A DNA stretch of 64,000 bases from Chryseobacterium sp. JAH (GCF_001507335.1 NZ_LMAH01000003.1:434001-498000); one strand, 5' to 3'. Shown: positions 1-8,817, counted from the stretch's first letter. A program made the numbers and translations. The notes: generated from the letters alone by a model not told the origin.

Positions 1-2
1 AT

Positions 3-290
3 AATGACCAGATAAGAGAAGATCGTGCCCGAACCATCGGGGAAGATTCAGAGTTGATTTACAGGCGGAGAGTAGAAGATATCGAACTGAAAATCAAAAG
101 ACTTGAAAGAGAGCAGGAAGGTTTAATCGATATTAGTCCTTTAGACAAAAACAGCTTGACATTTGCTGATTTTCAGCCGGAAGCATTCGTTCAGAAAGAC
201 ATAGAATTATCATTAACAATCAGAAATTTAAATATTCAGCTTGAAGTTTCCAGAAAAAGATTTGAGTATTTATTTGGCAAAAAATTTTAG
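3..290 (+). CDS. Partial hypothetical protein, 5' end outside window
   Basis: The frame is open from the first bases of the window, so this is the C-terminal part of a longer gene; the TTG at 54 is not a convincing start. The visible ~95 residues are highly charged and look helical or coiled-coil (many Glu, Lys, Arg, with heptad-like Leu/Ile spacing). No family is recognised. It ends 2 bp before the VWA-like gene on the same strand, so the two are probably co-transcribed. It may be an accessory part of the ADP-ribose cluster that follows, but that is inferred from position only. Confidence 0.55.
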   Translation, partial: NDQIREDRARTIGEDSELIYRRRVEDIELKIKRLEREQEGLIDISPLDKNSLTFADFQPEAFVQKDIELSLTIRNLNIQLEVSRKRFEYLFGKKF

Positions 291-292
291 TT

Positions 293-1147
293 ATGGGAAG
301 TACAAGATACGATATGGACGCTCGTTATGACAGAGCAAGAAAAGAAGGGTATGCATCAAAATCTGCAAGTGAGATTTTCACGCAGAATGCAAAAAGAATG
401 GCACACGAATCAATGAATCCTAAAGGCATTTCTTTCAGAGAATCGAGAGATTCTGCAGTTCATCCGAATTCTGTTCCGATTATTTTAGGATTGGACGTCA
501 CCGGAAGTATGGGACATATTCCTCATGAATTGATCAAAGAAGGGCTACCAAAATTAATGGGCGGAATTATTCAGGGCGGTGTTCCTGATCCTGCACTTTT
601 ATTCTTAGGAATCGGAGATCATGAATGTGATGGTTATCCTTTACAGGTCGGTCAGTTTGAATCCGGAGATGAAGAATTGGATATGTGGTTGACCAGAACT
701 TATATTGAATCCGGAGGTGGTGGAAATGCCGGAGAAAGTTATTTACTGGCTTGGTATTTTGCCGCTTTTCATACCAGAACCGATGCTTTTGAAAAGAGAA
801 ATCAAAAAGGATTGTTGTTCACGGTAGGCGATGAACCTTGCCTGAAAACACTTCCTGCTTCTGCGATCAGAGAAATTATGGGAACGGGTCAGCAAACCTT
901 TACGCATACCGAATTGTTGAAAGAGGCTCAAAAAAAATATGAAGTTTTCCACATCAGTGTTTTGCATTCAGATGGTGCGATGAGAGCGGATAAAGTATGG
1001 AAAGATCTTTTAGGACAAAACTGTTTGTCAATTGAAGATTACAGAGATGTTCCAAAAGTGATTAAGGAGATTGTCTGCAGCAGAATTAGTGAAAATCAGT
1101 TTAAAACTAAAGATTTAGGTGGTATTGGTAATATTCAAATGTTCTAA
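293..1147 (+). CDS. VWA-like (MIDAS) domain protein
   Basis: The 284-aa protein has a metal-ion-dependent adhesion site signature near residues 66-74 (LGLDVTGSMG), after a short charged N-terminus and followed by a Gly-rich stretch (ESGGGGNAGES) and an alternating beta-alpha pattern typical of von Willebrand A folds. No signal peptide or membrane segment is visible, so it is probably cytoplasmic. VWA proteins usually bind a protein partner through a divalent metal. It starts 2 bp after the upstream partial gene and ends 3 bp before the PurA-like gene, so it looks operonic with the NAD/ADP-ribose genes downstream. The specific function is unknown; a scaffold or regulator role is inference. Confidence 0.75.
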   Translation: MGSTRYDMDARYDRARKEGYASKSASEIFTQNAKRMAHESMNPKGISFRESRDSAVHPNSVPIILGLDVTGSMGHIPHELIKEGLPKLMGGIIQGGVPDPALLFLGIGDHECDGYPLQVGQFESGDEELDMWLTRTYIESGGGGNAGESYLLAWYFAAFHTRTDAFEKRNQKGLLFTVGDEPCLKTLPASAIREIMGTGQQTFTHTELLKEAQKKYEVFHISVLHSDGAMRADKVWKDLLGQNCLSIEDYRDVPKVIKEIVCSRISENQFKTKDLGGIGNIQMF

Positions 1148-1150
1148 AAA

Positions 1151-2221
1151 ATGAAAACAGCACAAATAATTATAGGCTTAGGTTTTGGTGATGAAGGAAA
1201 AGGAATCACTACAGATTTTCTGGCTCAGCAACATCCTGAGTCTGTAGTTATTCGTTTTTCCGGAGGACAACAGGCGGCGCATACGGTGATGATTGATTAC
1301 AAAAAGCACATTCATTCCAGTTTTGCAAGTGGAGCGCTGCGTGGTTTGCCGTCATATTTTACGGAACACTGCACAATTCACCCGACTTTTTTATTTAATG
1401 AAAGCCAGGAATTAAAAAAGAAAAATGGAAATGTTGAACTACATATTCATCCGCTGGCAAAGGTTACAACACCTTTTGATGTTTTTAGCAATAGAAAAAA
1501 TGTTAGAAACTTAGAACATGGCACTTGTGGAAAAGGAGTAGGAGCCACGATGAAAAGAAATGAAAGTCCGTTTAAACTATTTGCTGCTGATTTAATTGCT
1601 CCAAAATCAATGTTAATTGAAAAATTAAAAGGCATTGCCAATTATTACGGTTTTGAAGGAGGAGTAGAAATTGAAAATGCTTTACAGGATTTTTTAGAAG
1701 CTGTTGATAAAATTGATTGGAAAATTGAAGGTTACAATTATCTAAACTCATTTAACAATCTTATTTTTGAAGGAAGTCAGGGAATTTTATTGGATATGGA
1801 TCATGGCGTTTTTCCGAATGTGACGTATGCGAATACCACTTCAAAAAACGCGTATGAAATCTGTCGGAAATTACAAGTTGAAGACATCGAAATGTTTTAC
1901 GTAACAAGAAGTTACTCAACCCGTCACGGAAGCGGGTGGATGAGTAATGAAAAATCGATAAACCTGAAAAATAATCAGGAAGAAACCTGTACTTTTAATG
2001 AATTTCAAAAGGATCTTCGTTTTGGAGATTTGGATTATGACTTGTTAAATTATGCTCTGAAATTAGATGAAGCTTACGTGGTTGCTCAACAGAAAAATCT
2101 GGTAGTAACCTGTATGGATCAACTGGATGAAACATTTAAATTAGAAAATCTTAAGGTGAAATTTGATGAGGTTTATGGATCATATTCTCCTTATTCAAAG
2201 GATTTTAAAAGAATTGATTGA
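1151..2221 (+). CDS. Short adenylosuccinate synthetase-like protein
   Basis: The 356-aa protein keeps hallmark PurA motifs: the GDEGKG P-loop with catalytic Asp at residues 13-18, a GGQQAAHT segment retaining the catalytic His, GTCGKGVG, the FEGSQGILLDMDHG segment and YSTRHGSG. PurA joins IMP to aspartate using GTP. Normal bacterial PurA is about 430 aa; this one lacks the TGRRRRTGW-type Arg segment and has CMDQLD where PurA has the guanine-specificity TKLD, so substrate or nucleotide may differ. The Asp of GDEGKG argues against the phage 2-aminoadenine enzyme PurZ, where I recall Ser. It follows the VWA-like gene by 3 bp. A housekeeping purA is expected elsewhere; this copy probably has a specialised role. 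Confidence 0.75.
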   Translation: MKTAQIIIGLGFGDEGKGITTDFLAQQHPESVVIRFSGGQQAAHTVMIDYKKHIHSSFASGALRGLPSYFTEHCTIHPTFLFNESQELKKKNGNVELHIHPLAKVTTPFDVFSNRKNVRNLEHGTCGKGVGATMKRNESPFKLFAADLIAPKSMLIEKLKGIANYYGFEGGVEIENALQDFLEAVDKIDWKIEGYNYLNSFNNLIFEGSQGILLDMDHGVFPNVTYANTTSKNAYEICRKLQVEDIEMFYVTRSYSTRHGSGWMSNEKSINLKNNQEETCTFNEFQKDLRFGDLDYDLLNYALKLDEAYVVAQQKNLVVTCMDQLDETFKLENLKVKFDEVYGSYSPYSKDFKRID

Positions 2222-2375
2222 TGAGAAATATTGGTAATTTTAAAAGAGAATAAATTTACATATCATTAAATCGATAGCAATGAGCATGTCATCCTGAACT
2301 TATCGATGGAAGCCCATTTTTATAATGAATAAATTTCAACGGCTTTAGCCAAAACTTATAAATGATTAAACACAA

Positions 2376-3605
2376 ATGAAAACAACAACACTTTACAGAC
2401 CTGTCGGAGAAAAGGAAATTATTTTAATTATAGAAAGCAATTCCAAAAAATTTCCGCCAAGATTAGAATGGCAGCCGATTTTTTATCCTGTTTTAAATGA
2501 AGATTATGCTTCTGAAATTGCAGAAAAATGGAATACAAGAGATGAAGCAGGAAATTATCTCGGGTTTGTAACCCAATTTGAAGTCTTGGAAGATGAAGTA
2601 AATAAATATCCTGCCCAAAATGTCGGAGCTAAAAACCACAATGAATTGTGGGTTCCATCAGAAGAATTAGAAAAATTCAATCAAGCAATTGTTGGAAATA
2701 TTGAAGTGACAAAAGTATTTATAGGGAAAGATTTCAAAAAGCCTGCAAATAATGACATAGAAAATTTACTATTAAAAATAAAAAAACTAACGATGACAAA
2801 CAAAGGAATGGCAAAAGATACATTAGACATCTTAGCCAAGAAATATTATATAAACGAACACAACGAAAAAATAAACATAGAAAACGAACTGGAAATTTCT
2901 ACAAAAGGAACCATTTTGTTTTCACCAGAAGAACTTTCGGAAATGACAAAAAAAGAACTCCCCAAAACAAATTTCGAAACTCGATTTGAGGTTTGGAAAT
3001 GCAGTTCTTTAAAAGCAATTTTACAATTAGCCGAAGAAGAAAATCAGGAAAAGCTGATGTGTCTGAACTTTGCATCAGCAAAAAATCCGGGCGGAGGTTT
3101 TATCAATGGAGCAGAAGCACAGGAAGAAAGTCTGGCACGAACCTCTGCGTTATATGAAACACAGCTTCAGGCAGACAATTATTATAAAACTCATCGTGCA
3201 ATGAAGTCTTGTTTTTACACAGATATGATGATCTACAGCCCGAAAGTTCCGGTTTTCAGAAAAGATAAAGGTGAATTGTTGCTAAAACCTATTCTGTGCA
3301 ATTTCATTACTTCTCCAGCGGTAAATGCTGGAGTTGTAAAGCAACAAGAACCGGAAAGAGTTGGTGAGATTTTCGGGGCAATGGATATGAGAATGGATAA
3401 GATGCTGGCTTTAGCTCTACACCAAGGAAACGAAACATTGATTTTAGGAGCTTGGGGATGTGGTGTTTTTAAAAATGATCCGAAAGAAATTGCGGAATTA
3501 TTTAAAAAATATCTTCACGGAAAATATAAAAATAAATTTAAAAGGGTGGTTTTTGCGATTCTTTCGAAGAAAGAGGAAATGATACAGCCGTTCGAAGAAA
3601 TATAA
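2376..3605 (+). CDS. ADP-ribosylation/crystallin J1-like domain fused to bacterial-type PARG
   Basis: The 409-aa protein seems to have two parts. Residues 1-110 (TLYRPVGEKE, FPPRLEWQPIFYPVLN, NELWVPSEELEKFN) resemble the small domain often labelled ADP-ribosylation/crystallin J1. Residues ~145-405 match the microbial PARG family (TIGR02452/DUF2263): NFASAKNPGGGFINGA followed by AQEE gives the PARG signature GGG (239-241), seven residues, QEE (249-251). PARG folds are macro-domain relatives that hydrolyse poly- or mono-ADP-ribose. A Lys/Glu-rich linker at 115-145 separates the halves. It lies 154 bp after the PurA-like gene and 27 bp before the DUF2971 gene. The PARG assignment is firm; the N-terminal label is from memory of similar small proteins. 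Confidence 0.85.
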   Translation: MKTTTLYRPVGEKEIILIIESNSKKFPPRLEWQPIFYPVLNEDYASEIAEKWNTRDEAGNYLGFVTQFEVLEDEVNKYPAQNVGAKNHNELWVPSEELEKFNQAIVGNIEVTKVFIGKDFKKPANNDIENLLLKIKKLTMTNKGMAKDTLDILAKKYYINEHNEKINIENELEISTKGTILFSPEELSEMTKKELPKTNFETRFEVWKCSSLKAILQLAEEENQEKLMCLNFASAKNPGGGFINGAEAQEESLARTSALYETQLQADNYYKTHRAMKSCFYTDMMIYSPKVPVFRKDKGELLLKPILCNFITSPAVNAGVVKQQEPERVGEIFGAMDMRMDKMLALALHQGNETLILGAWGCGVFKNDPKEIAELFKKYLHGKYKNKFKRVVFAILSKKEEMIQPFEEI

Positions 3606-3632
3606 ATTAGTATAAAAAACCAAAATAATCTT

Positions 3633-4673
3633 ATGAAAGCTTACAAGTATAGATCCATTGAAGAAGATATTTTTAAAAGAGATTTTAAAACACTAGCCAG
3701 CAATACTTTTTATTCTCCTAATTATACAACACTTAATGATCCATTTGATATTTATTTTGGTGAACAAATATCGCCTTTAATTAAGATTTTAAACAAAGTG
3801 TTTCCAAGCAATGATTCATCAAATTTTGAAAAACAATTTAAATCGGTTTTAAATTCTAAAGAAGAGGCAGGTATTTATTGTTTAAGTAAACACTTTTTAA
3901 ATGAACAGCTTTGGGCTTATTATGCAAGCTCCTATTCAGGCTATTGTATTGAGTATGATTTAGAAAAATTAGTTGATAAAGGGCAGAACTTTGATTTTCA
4001 ATATCAATTTGAAGTAGATTATAAAGATGATATACCTACTTTAAAAATTAATGATATTATTGAAAGGAATATCAACTTTATTAGAAAGATGTTCGCTACA
4101 AAAAAATCGACTTGGAAACATGAAGAAGAAATAAGATTAATTTTTGATAAGTATGGAGTAAAAAAATTTCATCCTTCTGCCATTACAGGAATTTATTTTG
4201 GAATTAAAACACCAGAAATAATTAAGGAGTCTTTTTATGGACTTTATAAAGATATGGATGTGAAATTTTATGAAGTATTTCCATCAAATTTTAAATTGGA
4301 TTTTAAACTTATTAATGAAACAAAAAGAAAATTGAAATATGATATTAGTAAATTTCAATTTGATATTCTGGATCATACAACTAATGTCCTGCATGAGATT
4401 TATTATATTTTCTACAATCATGATATTGATAGCTTGAGTATAAAAGAGTTCATTTTAGCTTTCAGAGAAAAATACTGTGTAAAAGAAAATACTTTGTATC
4501 TATTTAATAATAAGGAAGCTAAATCATTTATTAATGTCTTACAAAAAAGTGAAAAAGAATATATTTTTTACGCTGACTCAATAATAACAGTCAGTGATAG
4601 CGGAGAAGATATAGATATATACAATCCTCTTAAAGATTTTAAATACAATGAAATTATGAATAAAAACAAATGA
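3633..4673 (+). CDS. DUF2971 family protein
   Basis: The 346-aa protein carries DUF2971 motifs: LNDPFD near residue 36, GIYCLSKHFLNEQLWAYYA followed by SGYCIEYDLE near residues 88-115, and KSTWKHEEEIRLIF near residues 162-175. The C-terminal ~130 residues are an unrecognised extension. The biochemical role of DUF2971 is not established. Its stop overlaps the sirtuin start by 4 bp (ATGA), which implies translational coupling. The gene is noticeably more AT-rich than the flanking sirtuin and PARG genes, so it may be a later insertion. Confidence 0.75.
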   Translation: MKAYKYRSIEEDIFKRDFKTLASNTFYSPNYTTLNDPFDIYFGEQISPLIKILNKVFPSNDSSNFEKQFKSVLNSKEEAGIYCLSKHFLNEQLWAYYASSYSGYCIEYDLEKLVDKGQNFDFQYQFEVDYKDDIPTLKINDIIERNINFIRKMFATKKSTWKHEEEIRLIFDKYGVKKFHPSAITGIYFGIKTPEIIKESFYGLYKDMDVKFYEVFPSNFKLDFKLINETKRKLKYDISKFQFDILDHTTNVLHEIYYIFYNHDIDSLSIKEFILAFREKYCVKENTLYLFNNKEAKSFINVLQKSEKEYIFYADSIITVSDSGEDIDIYNPLKDFKYNEIMNKNK

Positions 4674-5356
4674 AAAAACTAACCATATTAACCGGTGCCG
4701 GAATCAGCGCCGAAAGCGGAATAAAAACATTCAGAGACGGAGATGGTCTTTGGGAAAATCATAATATAACAGATGTGGCAAGTCCGGAAGGATGGAGAAA
4801 AGACAGAGAATTGGTTCTTGAATTTTACAACCAAAGACGCCGCCAGCTTCATGAAGTAGAACCCAATGATGCTCACAAATTAATTGCCGATTTAGAAAAA
4901 TATTTTGACGTTCAAATCATCACTCAAAACATCGATGATTTACACGAAAGAGCGGGTTCAGAAAATATCATTCATCTTCACGGAGAATTGTTTAAATCTT
5001 GTTCGTGCAATAATAAAAGTTTGATTTACGAACAAAAAGAAGATATCAAAATCGGTGACAAAGCCGAAGACGGAGCACAATTACGACCTTTTATTGTTTG
5101 GTTCGGGGAAGAAGTTCCGTTGATGAATGAAGCCACGGAAAAAGCAAAAGAAGCCGATATTTTTTTGGTAATCGGAACTTCTTTGCAGGTCTATCCGGCT
5201 GCAGGATTGCTTCATGACATCAAAGATAATTGTTTGTTAATTGTCATCAATCCCAACGAAACAGGCTTCGGATACGGACAAAGAGCTGTTGTCATGAAAG
5301 AAACCGCAACACAAGGAATGAAACTATTGTTTGATAAATTAGTAAATCTAGCCTAA
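4670..5356 (+). CDS. cobB: Sirtuin, NAD-dependent protein deacylase
   Basis: The 228-aa protein has sirtuin motifs: LTGAGISAESGIKTFRD at residues 7-23 (NAD binding), TQNIDDLHERAG at 85-96, catalytic His104 in HLHGE, LRPFIVWFGEEVP at 138-150 and VIGTSLQVYPAAGLL. Sirtuins remove acyl groups from lysines using NAD+, producing nicotinamide and O-acyl-ADP-ribose. The Cys-x-Cys at 111-113 is present but the second zinc-binding Cys pair, expected before the LRP motif, is missing (IGDKAEDGAQLRP), so the small domain may not bind zinc in the usual way. It overlaps the upstream DUF2971 gene by 4 bp and the ADP-ribosylglycohydrolase by 1 bp (TAATG). Confidence 0.9.
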   Translation: MKKLTILTGAGISAESGIKTFRDGDGLWENHNITDVASPEGWRKDRELVLEFYNQRRRQLHEVEPNDAHKLIADLEKYFDVQIITQNIDDLHERAGSENIIHLHGELFKSCSCNNKSLIYEQKEDIKIGDKAEDGAQLRPFIVWFGEEVPLMNEATEKAKEADIFLVIGTSLQVYPAAGLLHDIKDNCLLIVINPNETGFGYGQRAVVMKETATQGMKLLFDKLVNLA

Positions 5357-6321
5357 TGGAAAATATTGTAAAAGCCGGAATTTTTGGGGTTTGCATTGGC
5401 GATGCTTTGGGCGTTCCAGTGGAATTCCAAAGTCGAGACCAATTAAAACGCTCACCAATTACAACAATGAGAGCTTTTGGAACACATCATCAACCTGCGG
5501 GAACCTGGAGTGATGATAGTTCTTTAATGTTGTGTCTTGCGGATAGTCTTTGCAAAGGATATTATTTAGAAGATATCGCTTTAAAGTTTTTGCAATGGTA
5601 TAATGCAGAAGCCTGGACTCCTCACGGAAGAGTTTTCGATATTGGAATAGCAACTTCACAAGCGATTCATAGGATTAGCAAAGGAACTTCTCCTACTTTA
5701 TGTGGTGGAACAAGTGAGTTTGATAACGGGAATGGTTCTTTAATGAGAATTTTGCCATTATTATTTTATATTAAAGATTTTCCTATTGAAAAACGTTTTG
5801 ATAAAGTAAAAGATGTTTCGAGCATTACACATGGTCACATTCGTTCTGTTTTAGCTTGTTTTATTTACTTAGAATTGGGTTTGGAAATTCTGACAGGAAA
5901 AGATAAATGGGACGCATATAAAACAATGCAGGGAAAAGTGCGAAACTTTTTGGATCAGAATCCGATTTGTTCTCAAAATGAAATGGATAAATTCTATCGA
6001 ATTTTAGAATTAAAAGTCGGCGAATATGATTTGGATCATTTGCATACTTTGCAGGAAGAAGAAATAAGTTCTTCAGGCTACGTTCTTCACAGTTTAGAAG
6101 CTTCATTATGGTGTTTTCTAAACTCAGAAAGTTATTCCGAAGCGGTCTTAAAAGCAGTCAATTTAGGAGAAGACACCGACACAACCGGAGCTATCACAGG
6201 TGGAATTGCGGGAATTTATTATGGTTTTGAAAATATTCCTGAGGAATGGATTACAGAGTTGGTGAGGAAAGAGGATATTGAAAACTTATGTAATAAATTA
6301 GAACAGAAATTAATGAATTAA
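5356..6321 (+). CDS. ADP-ribosylglycohydrolase family protein
   Basis: The 321-aa protein matches the ADP-ribosyl-hydrolase (ARH/DraG) family: GVCIGDALGVPVEF near residue 10, the metal-binding GTWSDDSSLMLCLADS near residues 49-64, NGNGSLMR near 125, and the second metal site NLGEDTDTTGAITGGIAG near 275-292. These enzymes remove ADP-ribose from protein Arg or Ser, or hydrolyse related compounds such as O-acetyl-ADP-ribose, the sirtuin product. The start codon overlaps the sirtuin stop by 1 bp, a strong operon sign, and the next gene begins 10 bp later. The exact substrate cannot be told from sequence. Confidence 0.92.
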   Translation: MENIVKAGIFGVCIGDALGVPVEFQSRDQLKRSPITTMRAFGTHHQPAGTWSDDSSLMLCLADSLCKGYYLEDIALKFLQWYNAEAWTPHGRVFDIGIATSQAIHRISKGTSPTLCGGTSEFDNGNGSLMRILPLLFYIKDFPIEKRFDKVKDVSSITHGHIRSVLACFIYLELGLEILTGKDKWDAYKTMQGKVRNFLDQNPICSQNEMDKFYRILELKVGEYDLDHLHTLQEEEISSSGYVLHSLEASLWCFLNSESYSEAVLKAVNLGEDTDTTGAITGGIAGIYYGFENIPEEWITELVRKEDIENLCNKLEQKLMN

Positions 6322-6331
6322 AACACAGACC

Positions 6332-6877
6332 ATGAACGAACAGCAAAAGAAAAAAACCAGCAAATTCCTGAGCTACGTTCTCAGGCATCATCCCGAACTC
6401 ATCAATTTAAATTTGGATGAAAACGGATGGGCAGATGTTGCTGAATTAATCACAAAATCAAAAAGAGATTCTTATGAGGACTTTACCTTTGAAGAATTGG
6501 ATGAAATCGTACAAACTAACGAAAAAAAGCGCTTTGCTTTTAATGAAGATAAAACAAGAATCAGAGCCAGTCAGGGACATTCGATTGATATTAATCTGGC
6601 TTTAATTCCACAGCAACCACCGGAATTTTTATACCACGGAACGGCTGAAAACAACATCAAATCTATTTTAGAAAACGGAATCGAAAAAAGAAACAGACAG
6701 CACGTTCATTTAAGTCAGGATAAAGAAACCGCAACCAACGTCGGAATGCGCCACGGAAAACCAATAATTCTAACTATTAAAACACAAGCCATGTTTGAAG
6801 ACGGAATAGAATTTTATTTTTCTGATAATCAAGTTTGGCTGACGGATTTTGTAGATAAAAAATATATTGCTGAATAA
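6332..6877 (+). CDS. kptA: RNA 2'-phosphotransferase (Tpt1/KptA)
   Basis: The 181-aa protein has the KptA layout: an N-terminal winged-helix part beginning KKTSKFLSYVLRHHPELINL with the WADVAELI segment, and a C-terminal ADP-ribosyltransferase-like part with LYHGTAENNIKSILENGI, QHVHLSQDKETA and VGMRHGKPIILTI. KptA moves an internal RNA 2'-phosphate to NAD+, releasing nicotinamide and ADP-ribose 1'',2''-cyclic phosphate; some homologues can ADP-ribosylate nucleic-acid ends. It is the last gene of the ADP-ribose cluster, 10 bp after the glycohydrolase. The usual length and conserved RHH and HGT motifs suggest an active enzyme. Confidence 0.93.
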   Translation: MNEQQKKKTSKFLSYVLRHHPELINLNLDENGWADVAELITKSKRDSYEDFTFEELDEIVQTNEKKRFAFNEDKTRIRASQGHSIDINLALIPQQPPEFLYHGTAENNIKSILENGIEKRNRQHVHLSQDKETATNVGMRHGKPIILTIKTQAMFEDGIEFYFSDNQVWLTDFVDKKYIAE

Positions 6878-7088
6878 GAACTGCTGATCAACTGTATAAT
6901 GTTATTATTCAGCTGTAAAGAGAATACATCTAAAATGATCAGAAAATTAGGAATAGATAACCTGATAAATGAAGCAAGATTTGAATCTTGTATTACGCAG
7001 AAGCGAAAAAAATGTGCGGCTTTGCAAAACAATCAAATACCCTTCAAAAATTTATTTCAGTAATTTTAAAGCTTGAAATATCACCCCA

Positions 7089-8816
7089 ATGAAACTTAAC
7101 TATCTCCTGTTCTTTCTAAGTTCTTTATTTTTTGCGCAGAATACTTTTGAGACACCATTTGAAAAAGGAAATGGAAATCAGACTGTTAGCTATGATGAAA
7201 TGAATTCCTATTATCAGAATTTAGCAAAAAACTTCAATACGATTCAATATCTGAAAAAAGGAGAAGATGATAATGGTAAACCGATCTATGTGGTTGTTTA
7301 CAATCCTTTTCCTGAAAAAGATTTAGAGCAATTAAGGAAAGAAAAAGTCATTCTCTTTATCAACAACGGAATTCATCCTGGCGAACCGGACGGAATTGAT
7401 GCTACCATGATAATGCTGAGAGATTTGGCAACAAAAAAAATCAAAACTCCTGAGAACTTCATCATCGCTGCTATTTCAGCTTATAATGTAAGCGGAATGT
7501 TGAATCGTGGTTCATTTTCCAGAGCCAATCAGAATGGTCCCGAAGAATATGGTTTCAGAGGAAATTCGAGAAATTATGATTTGAACAGAGATTTCATTAA
7601 AGCAGATTCTAAAAATGCAAAAAGCTTTCAGGAGATCTATCAATGGCTCAAACCTGATGTTTTTATCGATAATCACGTAAGCAACGGAGCTGACTATCAG
7701 TATACTTTTACTTATATTTCAACATTCAAAGAACGGTTAGGAAATCGTTTGGGCGAGTATTTCTATAATCATTTTCAATCTAAAAATCTGGAAAACCTAA
7801 AGCAAATAGGGTATGAAAGTACACCGTATGTCAATATTCACGGGGATGTTCCGGAAATCGGTTTTGCGGCTTTTGAAGATTCGCCGAGATATTCTACAGG
7901 ATATGCTTCTTTGTTTAATGCAATGGGAACAATGCCTGAAACACACATGTTGAAACCTTATGATAAAAGGGTAGACGCGACGTACAAATATATGCTTGTC
8001 AATCTTCAGAATATAGATAAAGAGTACAAAAAAATAAAAAAAATTCGTCTTGAAAATCTGGAACAGTATCAAGCAGGAAAAAAGTATGGAATTCGCTGGA
8101 AAATAGACTCTACAAAATTTTCTACAATGGATTTTAAAGGCTTTGAGGGCGCTTATAAACCCAGCGATGTTTCAGGTAAACCGAGGCTGTATTATGACCG
8201 GAAAAAACCTTTTACCAAAAGAATAAAATTATTTACAACTGCAAATCCTACAGGGTATATAACGATCCCGAAACAGTATATTATTCCTCAGGCGCAGTAT
8301 GAAGTGATTGAGAATCTTAAGAGGAATGGAATTCAGATGGAAGTTATTAAAAAAGATGATGTTTTATCTGTAGAATATTACACAATTGATGATTTCAAAA
8401 CGGTAAAAAGTCCCTACGAAGGTCATTATCTGCATTATGATACCAAAGTAACCAAGTCAATGAATTCGATTCAGTTTCTGAAGGGAGATTACTTGGTTTC
8501 TACCAATCAGCCAGGTGTGAAGTATATCATTGAAACTCTCGAGCCGGAAGCCATTGATTCATTTTTCAATTGGAATTTCTTCGATTCGATATTGGCTCAG
8601 AAAGAATATTATTCTGCTTACATTTTTGAAGATACAGCCGCACAATTGTTAAAGGATAATGCTCAGCTAAATAAACTTTTTGAAGAAAAAAAATCTTCCG
8701 ATAAAAAATTTGCTGATGATGGAAAGGTACAATTGGATTGGATTTACAGACATTCTCCTTATTATGAGAGAAATTCGCATAGAGTTTATCCTGTTTACAG
8801 AGTTTTAGAAAACTAA
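7089..8816 (+). CDS. Secreted M14-family zinc carboxypeptidase
   Basis: The 575-aa protein starts with a signal peptide (MKLNYLLFFLSSLFFAQ) and is probably periplasmic or exported. The M14 zinc-binding HPGE is at NNGIHPGEPDG near residues 95-105, and the third ligand region is DVFIDNHVSNGADY near 195. Asn-Arg substrate-binding segments (RNYDLNRDF) are also visible. The C-terminal half is an extra domain common in Bacteroidota M14 enzymes. M14 enzymes cleave C-terminal residues from peptides or peptidoglycan stems. It is monocistronic, with a strong hairpin terminator just after the stop. Confidence 0.85.
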   Translation: MKLNYLLFFLSSLFFAQNTFETPFEKGNGNQTVSYDEMNSYYQNLAKNFNTIQYLKKGEDDNGKPIYVVVYNPFPEKDLEQLRKEKVILFINNGIHPGEPDGIDATMIMLRDLATKKIKTPENFIIAAISAYNVSGMLNRGSFSRANQNGPEEYGFRGNSRNYDLNRDFIKADSKNAKSFQEIYQWLKPDVFIDNHVSNGADYQYTFTYISTFKERLGNRLGEYFYNHFQSKNLENLKQIGYESTPYVNIHGDVPEIGFAAFEDSPRYSTGYASLFNAMGTMPETHMLKPYDKRVDATYKYMLVNLQNIDKEYKKIKKIRLENLEQYQAGKKYGIRWKIDSTKFSTMDFKGFEGAYKPSDVSGKPRLYYDRKKPFTKRIKLFTTANPTGYITIPKQYIIPQAQYEVIENLKRNGIQMEVIKKDDVLSVEYYTIDDFKTVKSPYEGHYLHYDTKVTKSMNSIQFLKGDYLVSTNQPGVKYIIETLEPEAIDSFFNWNFFDSILAQKEYYSAYIFEDTAAQLLKDNAQLNKLFEEKKSSDKKFADDGKVQLDWIYRHSPYYERNSHRVYPVYRVLEN

Positions 8817-8817
8817 A

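Noticed and set aside
1151..2221. Phage-type 2-aminoadenylosuccinate synthetase PurZ
   Set aside because: The GDEGKG motif keeps the PurA catalytic Asp, whereas I recall PurZ having Ser; there are no phage genes nearby. Divergent PurA fits better.
6829..7032. 67-codon minus-strand frame between kptA and the M14 peptidase
   Set aside because: It overlaps the kptA 3' end, has no recognisable domain and no credible start context.
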